Counted from the first letter of the stretch, positions 18,286 through 27,197 are shown. The stretch: DNA of 64,000 bases from Streptomyces brevispora (GCF_007829885.1 NZ_VIWW01000001.1:1550001-1614000), one strand, 5' to 3'. The notes: a model not told the origin generated them from the letters alone. Numbers and translations: made by a program.

Positions 18286-19272
18286 CTACCGCCCCGCCCG
18301 CGCGGCCCGCGCCACGGCCACCACGGCCTTCTCCAGCGCGTACGCCGGGTCGTCCCCGCCCCCCTTGACCCCCGCATCCGCATCCGCGACCGCCCGCAGC
18401 GCCACCGCGACGCCGTCCGGCGTCCAGCCACGCATCTGCTGGCGCACCCGGTCGATCTTCCACGGTGGCATGCCTAGCTCACGGGCGAGATCCGCCGGCC
18501 GCCCCCCGCGCGCCGACGACAGCTTGCCGATCGCCCGAACGGCCTGCGCGAGCGCGCTGGTGATCAGGACAGCCGCCACTCCGGTCGACAACGACCAGCG
18601 CAAGGCCTCCAGCGCCTCCGCCGCACGCCCCTCGACCGCCCGGTCGGCGACCGTGAAGCTCGACGCCTCCGCGCGCCCCGTGTAGTAGCGCCCGACGACC
18701 GCCTCGTCGATCGTGCCCTCGACGTCCGCGACGAGCTGCGACACCGCACTCGCCAGCTCCCGCAGATCGCTGCCGATGGAATCGACCAGCGACTGGCACG
18801 CCTCGGGGGTCGCCGAGCGCCCCAGCGCCCGGAACTCACCCCGTACGAAGGAGAGCCGCTCGGCCGGCTTGGTGGTCTTCGGGCATGCGACCTCCCGCGC
18901 ACCCGCCTTGCGTGCCGCGTCCAGCAGGCCCTTGCCCTTGGCGCCACCCGCGTGCAGCAGCACGAGCGTGATCTCCTCGACCGGGTCGTCGAGATACTTC
19001 TTGACGTCCTTGATCGTGTCGGCGGAGAGATCCTGCGCGTTGCGCACGATCACCACCTTGCGCTCGGCGAAGAGCGACGGGCTCGTCAGCTCGGAAAGCG
19101 TGCCGGGCTGGAGCTGATCGGACGTGAGGTCACGGACGTCCGTGTCGGCGTCGGAGGCGCGGGCCGCCACCACCACCTGCTGCACGGCGCGGTCCAGGAG
19201 CAGGTCCTCCTGGCCCACGGCGAGCGTGAGCGGGGCGAGCGGGTCGTCGGTGGAATTCCTTCTGGTGGCCAT
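18286..19272 (-). CDS. holA: DNA polymerase III subunit delta
   Basis: A 328-residue clamp-loader subunit that opens the beta clamp. Family features: LTLAVGQEDLLLDRAVQQVV near the N-terminus, SLFAERKVVIVRNAQDL in the region after it, the long helical middle, and RELGMPPWKIDRVRQQMRGW in the C-terminal domain. ATG 19272 (MATRRNSTDDP) is chosen over an in-frame upstream extension because a promoter-like motif ends eight bases before it. Convergent to rpsT. The upstream motif resembles actinobacterial DNA-damage promoters (separate entry). Confidence 0.94.
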   Translation of the reverse strand: MATRRNSTDDPLAPLTLAVGQEDLLLDRAVQQVVVAARASDADTDVRDLTSDQLQPGTLSELTSPSLFAERKVVIVRNAQDLSADTIKDVKKYLDDPVEEITLVLLHAGGAKGKGLLDAARKAGAREVACPKTTKPAERLSFVRGEFRALGRSATPEACQSLVDSIGSDLRELASAVSQLVADVEGTIDEAVVGRYYTGRAEASSFTVADRAVEGRAAEALEALRWSLSTGVAAVLITSALAQAVRAIGKLSSARGGRPADLARELGMPPWKIDRVRQQMRGWTPDGVAVALRAVADADAGVKGGGDDPAYALEKAVVAVARAARAGR

Positions 19273-19280
19273 CGTCGTCC

Positions 19281-19303
19281 AGCATCCCACGCGCCACTGA
19301 CAA
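19281..19303 (-). promoter_or_regulatory. RecA-NDp / PafBC-like promoter motif upstream of holA
   Basis: On the minus strand TTGTCAGTGG (19303-19294) is followed after seven bases by GATGCT (19286-19281), eight bases before the holA ATG. The known mycobacterial LexA-independent DNA-damage promoter is tTGTCRGTGg-N8-TAnnnT. The first element matches perfectly; the -10 is weaker and one base closer. Confidence 0.55.
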
Positions 19304-19382
19304 CCCGGCCGGCCGCTGCCCGGCACCCGGCTGCACGGACACCCCCGCCGGGGCACAGCCGCCCGTACCGGAGAATGGACGG

Positions 19383-19628
19383 GTGAGCGATGTGAGACAT
19401 GTGCTGGTGCTGCCCGACCGTGACACGGCGGAGGAGGTGGCGGGCGAGCTGGCCGACCGGTTCGGGGTCACCGAGGAGCCGCAGCTCGTGCGCGACGCGC
19501 TGGCCGGCGAGGACGACGCCGAGGACGCCCAGTGGCTGGTGGTCGTGGAGGACCCGGACCGACGGCTGGACTCCGCGGCCCTCGACGCATTCGCCGCGGA
19601 GTACGAGGGGTGGCTGGAGGCCCCGTAG
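19383..19628 (+). CDS. Small conserved acidic protein, function unknown
   Basis: An 81-residue acidic protein (MSDVRHVLVLPDRDTAEEVAG...). It begins at GTG 19383 with GGAGA upstream, divergent from holA. The pattern of a short beta strand (HVLVLPD), helix (TAEEVAGELADRF) and second strand (AQWLVVVEDP) suggests a small alpha/beta fold, and codon use matches neighbours, so I take it as real. No family recognised. Confidence 0.7.
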   Translation: MSDVRHVLVLPDRDTAEEVAGELADRFGVTEEPQLVRDALAGEDDAEDAQWLVVVEDPDRRLDSAALDAFAAEYEGWLEAP

Positions 19629-19791
19629 GGCGTCCGGGCTCCGGGTGGCTGGACTTCGTTGTCGGAGCAGCGGCCCACCGACGAGCATGCATTCGATCAC
19701 TCTTGTGGCGTTCGAGGCAAACAGAACGTCTCGCGGTGACTTGGGTGCAGCTGCTACCGAAGGTCCGAATTGATTACTGCGTTGAGGTGCG

Positions 19792-20649
19792 TCACCCATT
19801 CGGCGCGGAAGCACCGGCCCCGCGGACGGTGGGCAGCCGGTCGAGGCGCAGCCCGAAGTGCTCGCGGTAGCCGGCGAGCACCTCGTCGTCGCTCCCCAAC
19901 GGCGTCTCGTTGCGCTCGCCGCCCACCGTCGTGACGAGCTTCCGGCCACTGAGCGTGATCCGGCCGGAAGCGGTGAAACGGGAGCAGACCGGAGCCCGGG
20001 TGAAACCGGAATCGGGTGAGGTGCGGTGGTACCAGGCGCCGGCCCGAAAGTCCGCCAGCACCCGGGGCCGCGGATCCAGACGGAACTGCGGGGCACCGTC
20101 ACGCAGCACATCGAGATCGCCGTAGGCCTCGGCGTCCCCGTATGCCTCGGCGTTCTCGGCGTTCTCGGCGAGGGCCCGCCTGATCCGGAAGGTGCCGCGC
20201 GGGTCCTCCTGATCCGTGCGGTCGTCGAGTGCGAGCGGATGCTGGGCGTGGTCGCCGAAGCCGACATCCACGAGCCACGGACCGGTGCCGTCGTCCGTCT
20301 CCACTCGGAGCGCCAGGTGATCGTAGGGAATGCCGAGCTTCCCGTCGTCGCCATGAACGCGGGCCTGGAGCAGCGTGACGCCGAAGCCCAGTTCCCGCAG
20401 CAACGCGGCGAAGGCTCCGTTGAGTTCGTAGCAGAACCCACCGCGGCGGCCCGACACGATCTTGTCGAGAAGCGCCTGTTCCTCCAGCACGATGTCCTCG
20501 CCGAGATGGATCGAGAGGTTCTCGAAGGGAACGGAGGTGAGGTGGCACAGTTGCAGCTCACGCAGTGCCGCGGCGTCGGCACGGCCGGGCCTGGTGGCGC
20601 CGATGCGCGCCAGGTAGGAGTCGACGGTATGCGGCAGTTGGGGGTCCAT
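19792..20649 (-). CDS. Arylamine N-acetyltransferase
   Basis: A 285-residue NAT family enzyme transferring acetyl from acetyl-CoA to arylamines or, in some clusters, releasing amide-linked polyketides. The Cys-His-Asp triad is visible: C73 in RRGGFCYELN, H111 in PYDHLALRV, D128 in WLVDVGFGD. VPFENLSIHLGE near 40-51 is also family-typical. ATG 20649 gives MDPQLPHTVDSYLARIG; ATG 20685 would add 12 residues without a better ribosome site. No biosynthetic cluster is adjacent, so a detoxifying or metabolic role is more likely. Confidence 0.93.
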   Translation of the reverse strand: MDPQLPHTVDSYLARIGATRPGRADAAALRELQLCHLTSVPFENLSIHLGEDIVLEEQALLDKIVSGRRGGFCYELNGAFAALLRELGFGVTLLQARVHGDDGKLGIPYDHLALRVETDDGTGPWLVDVGFGDHAQHPLALDDRTDQEDPRGTFRIRRALAENAENAEAYGDAEAYGDLDVLRDGAPQFRLDPRPRVLADFRAGAWYHRTSPDSGFTRAPVCSRFTASGRITLSGRKLVTTVGGERNETPLGSDDEVLAGYREHFGLRLDRLPTVRGAGASAPNG

Positions 20650-20720
20650 ACCGGCAGTCTGTCCCGGGACACTGCGGCCCGCCATGAGCCGGTGGTCCTA
20701 GGTCCGGCGGCGGAGGTGCG

Positions 20721-21206
20721 GTGCCGGGCGCGCTCACTGGTGTGCCGGACATGACGAAGCATGAGCCGGCCCGCAGCCGGGAGCAGCGCAAGCAGGATGT
20801 GCTCGATCACCTGGAGAAGGACAAGGACGCATGGGTGTCCACCGCCTCGCCTGACGGGGTGCCGACCCTGGTGCCGCTGTCGTTCGTGTGGGACCGGGGG
20901 ACATTGCTGATGGCCACCCGGCGCACCAACCCCACCGCGGTCAACGTGACGCCGGCCGGGCACGCCCGGATCGCCGTCGGTCACACCCGTGATGTGGTCC
21001 TCGTCGAGGCGACGGCCGAGGTGATCGAGGGGGCGGACCTTGCCACGGAGTCGGGTGACGCCTTCGCCTCCAAGCTCAACTGGGACCTGCGTGGCCGCCC
21101 CACCTGGGTGTACCTGCGCTTCACTCCGACCGCGGTCAAGGCCTGGCGGGAGGAGAACGAACTGACCGGCCGTGAACTGATGGCCGAAGGACGATGGCTG
21201 GACTGA
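20721..21206 (+). CDS. Pyridoxamine-phosphate-oxidase-like FMN/F420-binding split-barrel protein
   Basis: A 161-residue protein with the split-barrel fold: EKDKDAWVSTASPDGVPTLVPLSFVWDRGTLLMAT, then NVTPAGHARIAVGHTRDVVLVEATAEVIEG. Actinobacterial members bind FMN, F420 or heme and often reduce F420-linked substrates; which applies is not evident. GTG 20721 has GGAGG four bases upstream; ATG 20751 (MTKHEPARS) is an alternative start without a visible ribosome site. The stop lies 8 bp from the convergent comEC stop. Confidence 0.82.
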   Translation: MPGALTGVPDMTKHEPARSREQRKQDVLDHLEKDKDAWVSTASPDGVPTLVPLSFVWDRGTLLMATRRTNPTAVNVTPAGHARIAVGHTRDVVLVEATAEVIEGADLATESGDAFASKLNWDLRGRPTWVYLRFTPTAVKAWREENELTGRELMAEGRWLD

Positions 21207-21214
21207 GTACACGG

Positions 21215-23806
21215 TCATGACCGGCCCACCGCCCGTACTCCCGGCCCGGCACCCGTCACCGCGATCGCACCGTCCCTGTCGGTACGGAGCACCACCGCTC
21301 CCCCGGCTCTGAGCGCCTCGACCGTACGGGCGGCCGGATGCCCGTACGGGTTGTCGCGGCCCACACTCACCAGGGCGATCCTCGGATGCACGCTGCGCAA
21401 CAGGGCGGGGTCCTGATGTGCGGAGCCGTGATGGGCGACCTTGAGCACATCGACTCGCGGGAGGGCCGGGTAGCTGCGCAAAAGCCCCTGCTGGGAAGGG
21501 GGTTCGAGGTCACCGGGGAGCAGCAGCGTGAGCCCACCGGCCCGTACGAACAGGGTGACGCTGGCGTCGTTCGGCTCCTGCGGTACGGGACCGGCCGCGC
21601 CCGCCGACGCACCGCCCACCGGCCACAGCACCTGCCAGTCCAGCGCGCCGATCCGTCGTCGCTCACCGGGGACGGCCCGCACCACGGGGATACGGGCCGC
21701 CGCGGCCGTTCTCGTCACGAACGCGGCCTGCTCCGGCGGTTCGTCCAGGCTCGTCGTCTGGATCGCGCCCACCGCCCTGCCCCGCAGTACACCGGGCAGA
21801 CCCCGGACATGGTCGGCGTGAAAATGGGTGAGCAGCAGCAACGGGACGCGGGTGATGCCCAGGTCTCGCAGGCAGCGGTCGACCGGTCGGGGATCCGGCC
21901 CGGTGTCGACGACCACACCTGAGCCGGGCCCCGCCGCGAGCACCAGGGCATCACCCTGGCCCACATCGCACATCGCGAACGCCCAGCCCGGTGGCGGCCA
22001 TCCGGTCAGCACCCGGGTCAGCGGCACCGGGCGCAACACCGCGAGCACCAGCAGCAGCGCCGCGGCCGAGCACACCCACGGGTGGCGTCCGATGCGCCGG
22101 GCGAACAGCACCACCAGCCCCGTCAGCGCGGCCAGCAGCAGCGCGCCCGTCCAGCCGTCGGGCCAGCCGATCTCCGCGCCGGGCATCGCCGCCCCAGTCC
22201 GGGCCACGGAGGCGATCCAGCCGGCCGGCCACCCCGCCACCCGGGCGAGCAGTTCGGCCACCGGCATGGCCACCGGGGCCAGGGCCAGCGTGGCGAACCC
22301 CACAACCGTGGCCGGCGCCACCGCGAACTCAGCCAGCAGGTTGCACGGGATCGCCACCAGGCTCACCCGGGAGGCGAGCAGCACCACAACGGGCGAGCAC
22401 ACCGCCTGCGCCGCCGCCGCGGCAGCCAGCGCCTCGGCGAGCCGGGACGGCACGCCGCGCCGTTGCAGCGCGTCGCTCCACCGCGGGGCGATGGTCAGGA
22501 GCGCGCCGGTGGCCAGGACCGACAGGACGAATCCGTAACTGCGCGCCAGCCAGGGGTCGTAGAGCACCAGCAACAGAACGGCGGCGGCCAGCGCGGGGAA
22601 CAGTGTTCTGCGCCGCCCGGTGCCGATGGCGAGCAGTGTGATCAGGCCGCAGGCGGCGGCCCGCAGCACACTCGGTTCGGGCCTGCAGACGAGGACGAAG
22701 GCGAGCGTGAGCCCGCCGCCGAGCAAGGCGGTCATCCGCAACGAGATCCCCAGCCCTGGTGCCAGCCCGCGGCGTTCGGCACGCAGGGCGCTGCCCGGCG
22801 GTCCGATGAGCAGGACGAGCAGGATCGCCAGGTTGGCACCCGAGACCGCCATCAGATGGGTGAGGTCGGTCGCTCTGAACGCATCGTGCAGTTCCGGCGT
22901 GACCCTGGTGGTGTCGCCGACGACCAGTCCGGGCAGGAGGGCCCGCGCATCGGGGCCGAGCCCCTCGGTCGCCGTGCGCAGCCCGGCGCGCAGCCCGCCC
23001 GCCGTGCGCTGGAGGAGCGTGGGCGGGCCGGTGATGCGGGGCGGGCCCTTGCCGTCGGGGCGAAGAACGGCGGCGGCCCGCTCCCCGCCGTGCAGCGTCG
23101 GCGCCAGCCGGGCGCCGACGCGTAACCGGGTGGAGGGGAGCAGTTGCTGCCACTGCGCCGCCGCACCGCCGGGCGTGACGATGACCAGTACCGGTGTACG
23201 CAGCCGGGTGGCCGTGCCGTCGGGCCTCGTCAGCAGGGTGATCTCGGCATCCAGGAGAAGGGAGGCGGGCGTGCTGTGGTCGCCGCGTACCCGGGGGAAG
23301 GTCTGCCGGGCGTCGGAGGTGAGGGTGATCTCCGCATCGATCCTCGCGAACTGCCGGGCCAGTGCGGGCACCGGTCCCTGCCGTACGTCGGCGCTGTGCA
23401 GTCCGGCGGACGCCGCCCCGGCCGCCGCGCAGAGCAGCGCCGCCGCCGCGGCCGTGGTGTGCAGTCGCCATCGATCGTCGCCCGCCATACGCGGTCCTCG
23501 CCGCCCGTCGACCACAGTGCGCAGTCTCCGCCGCCCGTCACCCGCGGTGTCCCCGCTGCCGGCCGGAGCGGCGCGTGCGGCGCGGACCGGTCGGAATCCC
23601 GGCACGGCGAGCAGGACCATGGCCGTCCCAAGACAGAGCACCACCGCCACCGCCGCCCACAGCCCCGGCACCCCCACGGCCAGCCCGGCACCGGCCCAGG
23701 CCGCCAGGGCCGGCGGAACCAGTCGTAGATCGGGCGGGCCCTCCTGCCGTGGGTCGGAGACTCCGAGCCGCCGGCCCGACGCCGTGTGGATGTCCTCGAC
23801 ACTCAC
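21215..23806 (-). CDS. comEC: ComEC/Rec2 family DNA-uptake channel protein
   Basis: An 863-residue polytopic membrane protein. Order: N-terminal helices, an OB-fold-like DUF4131 region, the Competence channel domain (LPGLVVGDTTRVTPELHDAFRATDLTHLMAVSGANLAILL onwards, given in pieces here: GLVVGDTT and HLMAVSGAN), many helices, then a C-terminal MBL-fold domain with LLLTHFHADHVRG near 656-666 and KVAHHGS. GTG 23806 overlaps the comEA stop (GTGA), so comEA-comEC are coupled. Streptomyces are not known to be naturally competent by classic means, and the role of this pair there is open. Confidence 0.94.
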   Translation of the reverse strand: MSVEDIHTASGRRLGVSDPRQEGPPDLRLVPPALAAWAGAGLAVGVPGLWAAVAVVLCLGTAMVLLAVPGFRPVRAARAAPAGSGDTAGDGRRRLRTVVDGRRGPRMAGDDRWRLHTTAAAAALLCAAAGAASAGLHSADVRQGPVPALARQFARIDAEITLTSDARQTFPRVRGDHSTPASLLLDAEITLLTRPDGTATRLRTPVLVIVTPGGAAAQWQQLLPSTRLRVGARLAPTLHGGERAAAVLRPDGKGPPRITGPPTLLQRTAGGLRAGLRTATEGLGPDARALLPGLVVGDTTRVTPELHDAFRATDLTHLMAVSGANLAILLVLLIGPPGSALRAERRGLAPGLGISLRMTALLGGGLTLAFVLVCRPEPSVLRAAACGLITLLAIGTGRRRTLFPALAAAVLLLVLYDPWLARSYGFVLSVLATGALLTIAPRWSDALQRRGVPSRLAEALAAAAAAQAVCSPVVVLLASRVSLVAIPCNLLAEFAVAPATVVGFATLALAPVAMPVAELLARVAGWPAGWIASVARTGAAMPGAEIGWPDGWTGALLLAALTGLVVLFARRIGRHPWVCSAAALLLVLAVLRPVPLTRVLTGWPPPGWAFAMCDVGQGDALVLAAGPGSGVVVDTGPDPRPVDRCLRDLGITRVPLLLLTHFHADHVRGLPGVLRGRAVGAIQTTSLDEPPEQAAFVTRTAAAARIPVVRAVPGERRRIGALDWQVLWPVGGASAGAAGPVPQEPNDASVTLFVRAGGLTLLLPGDLEPPSQQGLLRSYPALPRVDVLKVAHHGSAHQDPALLRSVHPRIALVSVGRDNPYGHPAARTVEALRAGGAVVLRTDRDGAIAVTGAGPGVRAVGRS

Positions 23807-25164
23807 GGTCGCACCAGTGGCTGAAGGTCGGCGAACCGGCGGTCGCCGATCCCGTTGACCTCGCGGAGTTCGTCGACGGACCGGAAACCACCGTGCTGGG
23901 TGCGGTAGTCGACGATGTGCTGAGCGAGGACGGGGCCCACGCCGGGCAAGGTGTCGAGCTGTTCGGCGGTCGCGCTGTTGAGGCTCACCGGTCCCGTGGT
24001 GGTGCCGCCCGTGGCCGTCTGCCCCGCACCGCCCCCTTCCGTGCCGCCTGCGGCAACCATGCCGGGCGGTGCGCCCACCAGGATCTGCTCCCCGTCCACG
24101 AGCACTCGGGCCCGGTTGAGGCCGTCGAGGTCCACACCGGGCCGGACCCCTCCCGCCGCCCGCAGCGCGTCGGCGACCCGGGCGCCGGGCGGCAGCCGGT
24201 GGATCCCCGGCCGCCGTACCTTCCCGCTCACATCCACCACGATCCGCCCGCCCGGCCCCCCGGCGACGGGCGGCAGCCCCGGGGACGGCTCGGGCGCACC
24301 GGCCCCGTCGGCCACCGGGTCCGTGCCGGCCCGCGGTACCGGGGCGCGCCCGGCCTCACTGACGTGATCGGGGGCGCGTACGCCTTCGGGGCGTGCGGAC
24401 CAGAAGTGCATCCCGGCGAGGACCGCCGCCGCCACCAGGACAACGGCGAGTGCGGCAAGGGCCTTTGGCTCCAGACCGCATCTGAGCTGTACCCACACCG
24501 GCAGCCGCTCCCGCAGCGCGGGAACCACCCGCGCCCACCGCCCCTCCGGGTCCGGACGCGACGCGGTCCCGGACGGCGTCTTCGCTGCGGATGCTGCCGC
24601 CGCTGAGGTCGGCCCGCGTGTCGGGGACGGCGCATGTGCCGGGGCCTGCCCGAGTGCTGAGGCCGGCGCATACGGGTGCGCGTGGCGGGACTCAGGCGTG
24701 GATGCAGGCGTGGATGCAGGCACAGGTGCAGACACAGGTGCAGACACAGGCGCAGACGCGGACGCAGACGCAGCCGGGGACGGGGACGGGGACGGCGGCA
24801 CAGTGGATGGCGCAGAGGCGGCCAAGGGCGGCGGCACGGCGGACGGCTCAGACTCAGCCTGCGACAGACCAGCAGTGCGGGACGCCTCCGGGGCCATGCC
24901 CACCGCCTGCCGGGCCACACGTCCCCCGTACCCGCCCGCCATGAGCGCATCGGCACGGCTGCGCGACGCCGCAGCGGCGGCTGCGCGGTCCGGCGCGTGC
25001 CGCCGCCTGCCTGGTCCGGTGCCGGCCGCGCTCCGGACGCGCCCTTCCGAGGAAGGAGCGCGGCCTGGCCCGCTACCGGGTCCGCCGCCGATCCTGCCGA
25101 AGGCGCCGGTACGGCCGATTCCGCCGCCGGGTCCGCTGGTTGCACGATGTGATCGGGAAGCCAT
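23803..25164 (-). CDS. comEA: ComEA-like helix-hairpin-helix DNA-binding protein
   Basis: A 453-residue membrane-anchored DNA-binding protein. The first 215 residues are low-complexity (Arg/Gly/Ala, then Pro/Ser/Ala/Val), a membrane helix lies near 235-255 (ALAALAVVLVAAAVLAG), an SLBB domain near 308-370 (GRIVVDVSGKVRRPG), and the ComEA double HhH at 393-453 (LNSATAEQLDTLPGVGPV, VNGIGDRRFADLQPLV). The N-terminal cytoplasmic part is unusually long for ComEA and contains a 12-bp tandem DNA repeat. ATG 25164 (MASRSHRATSG) is the likely start; later ATGs at 24942 and 24897 cannot be excluded. Confidence 0.9.
   Translation of the reverse strand: MASRSHRATSGPGGGIGRTGAFGRIGGGPGSGPGRAPSSEGRVRSAAGTGPGRRRHAPDRAAAAAASRSRADALMAGGYGGRVARQAVGMAPEASRTAGLSQAESEPSAVPPPLAASAPSTVPPSPSPSPAASASASAPVSAPVSAPVPASTPASTPESRHAHPYAPASALGQAPAHAPSPTRGPTSAAAASAAKTPSGTASRPDPEGRWARVVPALRERLPVWVQLRCGLEPKALAALAVVLVAAAVLAGMHFWSARPEGVRAPDHVSEAGRAPVPRAGTDPVADGAGAPEPSPGLPPVAGGPGGRIVVDVSGKVRRPGIHRLPPGARVADALRAAGGVRPGVDLDGLNRARVLVDGEQILVGAPPGMVAAGGTEGGGAGQTATGGTTTGPVSLNSATAEQLDTLPGVGPVLAQHIVDYRTQHGGFRSVDELREVNGIGDRRFADLQPLVRP
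24693..24788. repeat. 12-bp tandem repeat, eight units, inside comEA
   Basis: Eight contiguous 12-bp units from CAGGCGTGGATG (two exact copies) through CAGACACAGGTG-type units to GGGACGGGGACG. In frame each unit encodes four residues, giving the Ser/Ala/Pro/Val-rich linker of ComEA. Copy number could vary between strains. Confidence 0.85.
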
Positions 25165-25234
25165 GCCTCATGACGCTAGGCACTTCTGCCGGAATCCGCC
25201 GAGGGCACCCAATTACGGTGGAAAACCTGCCCGT

Positions 25235-25243
25235 TGTGGATAA
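25235..25243 (-). promoter_or_regulatory. Single DnaA-box-like 9-mer
   Basis: TTATCCACA on the minus strand, in the 100-bp gap between comEA and degV. It equals the E. coli DnaA box; Streptomyces prefers TTGTCCACA. A lone box may titrate DnaA or affect comEA transcription, or be chance. Confidence 0.35.
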
Positions 25244-25266
25244 CTCCACCACTCCGGGCAGTGACA

Positions 25267-26112
25267 TCAGCGCGGCGAAACCACTGCTCCGAGCAGCCCC
25301 GGCCCGGTGTGCGCGCCGATCACCGCACCCACCTCGCTGACATGCAGATCGACCAGTCCGGGAATCCGCTCGCGCAGCCGCTCGGCCAGTCGCTCGGCCC
25401 GTTCCGGGGCAGCCAGGTGATGCACCGCGATGTCCACCCGCCCGCTGCCCGCCCGCTCGGCGACGATCTCCTCCAGCCGGGCGATGGCCTTCGAGGCCGT
25501 CCGCACCTTCTCCAGCAGTTCGATGCGGCCGCCGTCCAGCTGAAGCAGCGGTTTCACGGCGAGGGCGGAGCCGAGCAGCGCCTGCGCGGCACCGATCCGG
25601 CCACCGCGGCGCAGGTAGTCCAGGGTGTCGACGTAGAAGTAGGTGGACGTGCCCGCCGCACGCTTCTCGGCGGCCGCCACCGCCTCGTCCAGGCTGCCGC
25701 CCGCCTCGGCGGCCGCCACCGCCGCCAAGGCGCAGAATCCGAGGGCCATGGCGACCATCCCGGTGTCCACCACCCGCACCGGCACCGGAGCGTCCTTCGC
25801 CGCGAGCAGCGCGGCGTCGTACGTGCCGGAGAACTCCGCGGACAGGTGCAGCGAAACGATACCGCTCGCCCCGGCGTCGGCGGCCGCGCGGTACGTGGCG
25901 GCGAACACCTCGGGGCTGGGCCGGGAAGTCGTCACGGGGCGGCGTTTCTGGAGCGCCAGCGCGAGGGAGCGGGCCGAGATCTCGGTTCCCTCCTCCAGCG
26001 CCTGATCGCCGAGGACGACGGTCAGCGGCACTGCGGTGATGCCATGCCGTTCCATCGCCTCGGGCGGCAGGTAGGCCGTTGAATCGGTGACGATCGCGAC
26101 ATGGCGGGACAT
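25267..26112 (-). CDS. DegV family fatty-acid-binding protein
   Basis: A 281-residue DegV protein. These bind a fatty acid and, as FakB, present it to the FakA kinase for phosphorylation. Family segments: VAIVTDSTAYLPPEA at the N-terminus, TTSRPSPEVF near 75, LSAEFSGTYDAA near 105-116 and IGAHTGPGLLG near the end. ATG 26112 (MSRHVAIVTDS) is chosen; the open frame upstream lacks family similarity. No fakA-like gene is adjacent here, so the kinase partner is unknown. Confidence 0.93.
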   Translation of the reverse strand: MSRHVAIVTDSTAYLPPEAMERHGITAVPLTVVLGDQALEEGTEISARSLALALQKRRPVTTSRPSPEVFAATYRAAADAGASGIVSLHLSAEFSGTYDAALLAAKDAPVPVRVVDTGMVAMALGFCALAAVAAAEAGGSLDEAVAAAEKRAAGTSTYFYVDTLDYLRRGGRIGAAQALLGSALAVKPLLQLDGGRIELLEKVRTASKAIARLEEIVAERAGSGRVDIAVHHLAAPERAERLAERLRERIPGLVDLHVSEVGAVIGAHTGPGLLGAVVSPR

Positions 26113-26285
26113 GAGCGGGAGGTTACCTTCCGGGACGGTGGCTCGGCAGTCCGGCCCAGACCGAATGATCAGTTCCGGTCGCTTCGAGGCGCATCCTGCC
26201 ATGCCCGGTCACTTGACGCTGCTGCCCGCCCCGCAGCAGCCCGCCGGCACCACACTCCCCGACACACGCCTCCCAGTTCCCGACC

Positions 26286-26353
26286 AGGTCCTGGTCAGTT
26301 CGCGGTGAGGTCCTGGTCAGATTTCGTGGTCAGGTCCTGGTCAGTTCGTGGTC
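26286..26353. repeat. Three tandem copies of a 22-24 bp unit
   Basis: AGGTCCTGGTCAGTTCGCGGTG, shown in parts as AGGTCCTGGTCAG followed by TTCGYGGTS, occurs three times head to tail (22, 24 and 22 bp). The last copy covers the stop codon and final codons of the adjacent leftward gene, so the repeat has grown at the gene end. Confidence 0.8.
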
Positions 26354-27132
26354 TCGGGCCGCGCCGCCTTCTGCCACGGGTATGCGGTCTGCTGCCGCGG
26401 GTCCGCGGCGGTGATGGCCTGCGCGCCCCCTTCGCCGTCCCCAGGCCCGCGCCCGTGCCCCTGCTTCCGCCCGCGCTCCTGCCCCTGCCGCCGGACCGGT
26501 TCGGCGGCTTCGGCCGGGTCATGGCCCGGTCCCTGGCCGCGGGCGGCCGACCCGTCGGGGTGCTGCCCCGGTGCCGGCTCCTGCGTCGCCGTCGTCCAGT
26601 GCCGCAACGCACCGGCCTCCACGTCGATCTGTACGTTCAGCGCCGCCAGATCGTCGTCGGCGAACTGGCGGGCCCGGTCACGCGCGGCCCACCGCAGCGA
26701 CTCGGCGGAGCGCGTGATCTGCCCCGTGCGCTCCTTGAGCCCCGCCAGCAGCGAGGACACCGTCGTCTTGTCCGGCTCCCGCTCCAGCCTCTTCAGCTCG
26801 TCGTCCAGCTCACGGCCGTGGACACTCAGCCGCTGGAAGAGTCCCAGCGACTCGGAGAGCGAGGCGTCCTCGGTCACGCCCGTCTGCAACGCCTCCTGCG
26901 TGGCCCGCATCGAGGTGCGCAGTGAGAGGCGCAGCTGTGCCAGCTCGCCGCTGACACCCACCTGTCCGAGGCTCTTCGCCCGCAGTGTGGTGTCCTCGAC
27001 GGTGCGGCGCGCCTGCGTGATCGTACGGTCCACCCCGCGCCTGGCGGCCCCGATGACCTTGACGCCCGCGTAGACGCCCAGGGCCATGAACGCGACGACG
27101 AGCAGCCCCAGGATCAGGATCACGGTTTCCAT
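26341..27132 (-). CDS. Membrane-anchored coiled-coil protein, function unknown
   Basis: A 263-residue protein. One N-terminal membrane helix (VILILGLLVVAFMALGVYAG, about 4-23) is followed by a long charged helical region (about 30-175) likely to form coiled coil, with heptad-like runs such as ELDDELKRLEREPDKT. The C-terminal 80 residues are Gly/Gln/Pro-rich and disordered (GQGPGHDPAEAAEPVRRQ). ATG 27132 begins METVILILG. Conserved architecture in Streptomyces, but I know no function; the topology suggests an envelope-associated scaffold. Confidence 0.78.
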   Translation of the reverse strand: METVILILGLLVVAFMALGVYAGVKVIGAARRGVDRTITQARRTVEDTTLRAKSLGQVGVSGELAQLRLSLRTSMRATQEALQTGVTEDASLSESLGLFQRLSVHGRELDDELKRLEREPDKTTVSSLLAGLKERTGQITRSAESLRWAARDRARQFADDDLAALNVQIDVEAGALRHWTTATQEPAPGQHPDGSAARGQGPGHDPAEAAEPVRRQGQERGRKQGHGRGPGDGEGGAQAITAADPRQQTAYPWQKAARPETTN

Positions 27133-27197
27133 GAGTGCCCCTCGGATGGTGTGACGGCTGCCGACACATGTTTACCGGCCCCTCCACCGTAAACGGA

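Noticed and set aside
19629-19791. Somewhat A/T-richer 163-bp gap as a relic of an insertion sequence
   Set aside because: No terminal inverted repeats, target duplication or transposase fragment could be found; it is just a gap between convergent genes.
20647-21218. An additional frame joining the arylamine N-acetyltransferase to the holA frame (710 codons, minus strand)
   Set aside because: It crosses several real genes in the wrong register and its N-terminal part is antisense to the split-barrel protein.
24693-24788. A possible CRISPR array
   Set aside because: Units are contiguous 12-mers with no spacers, inside the comEA coding frame.
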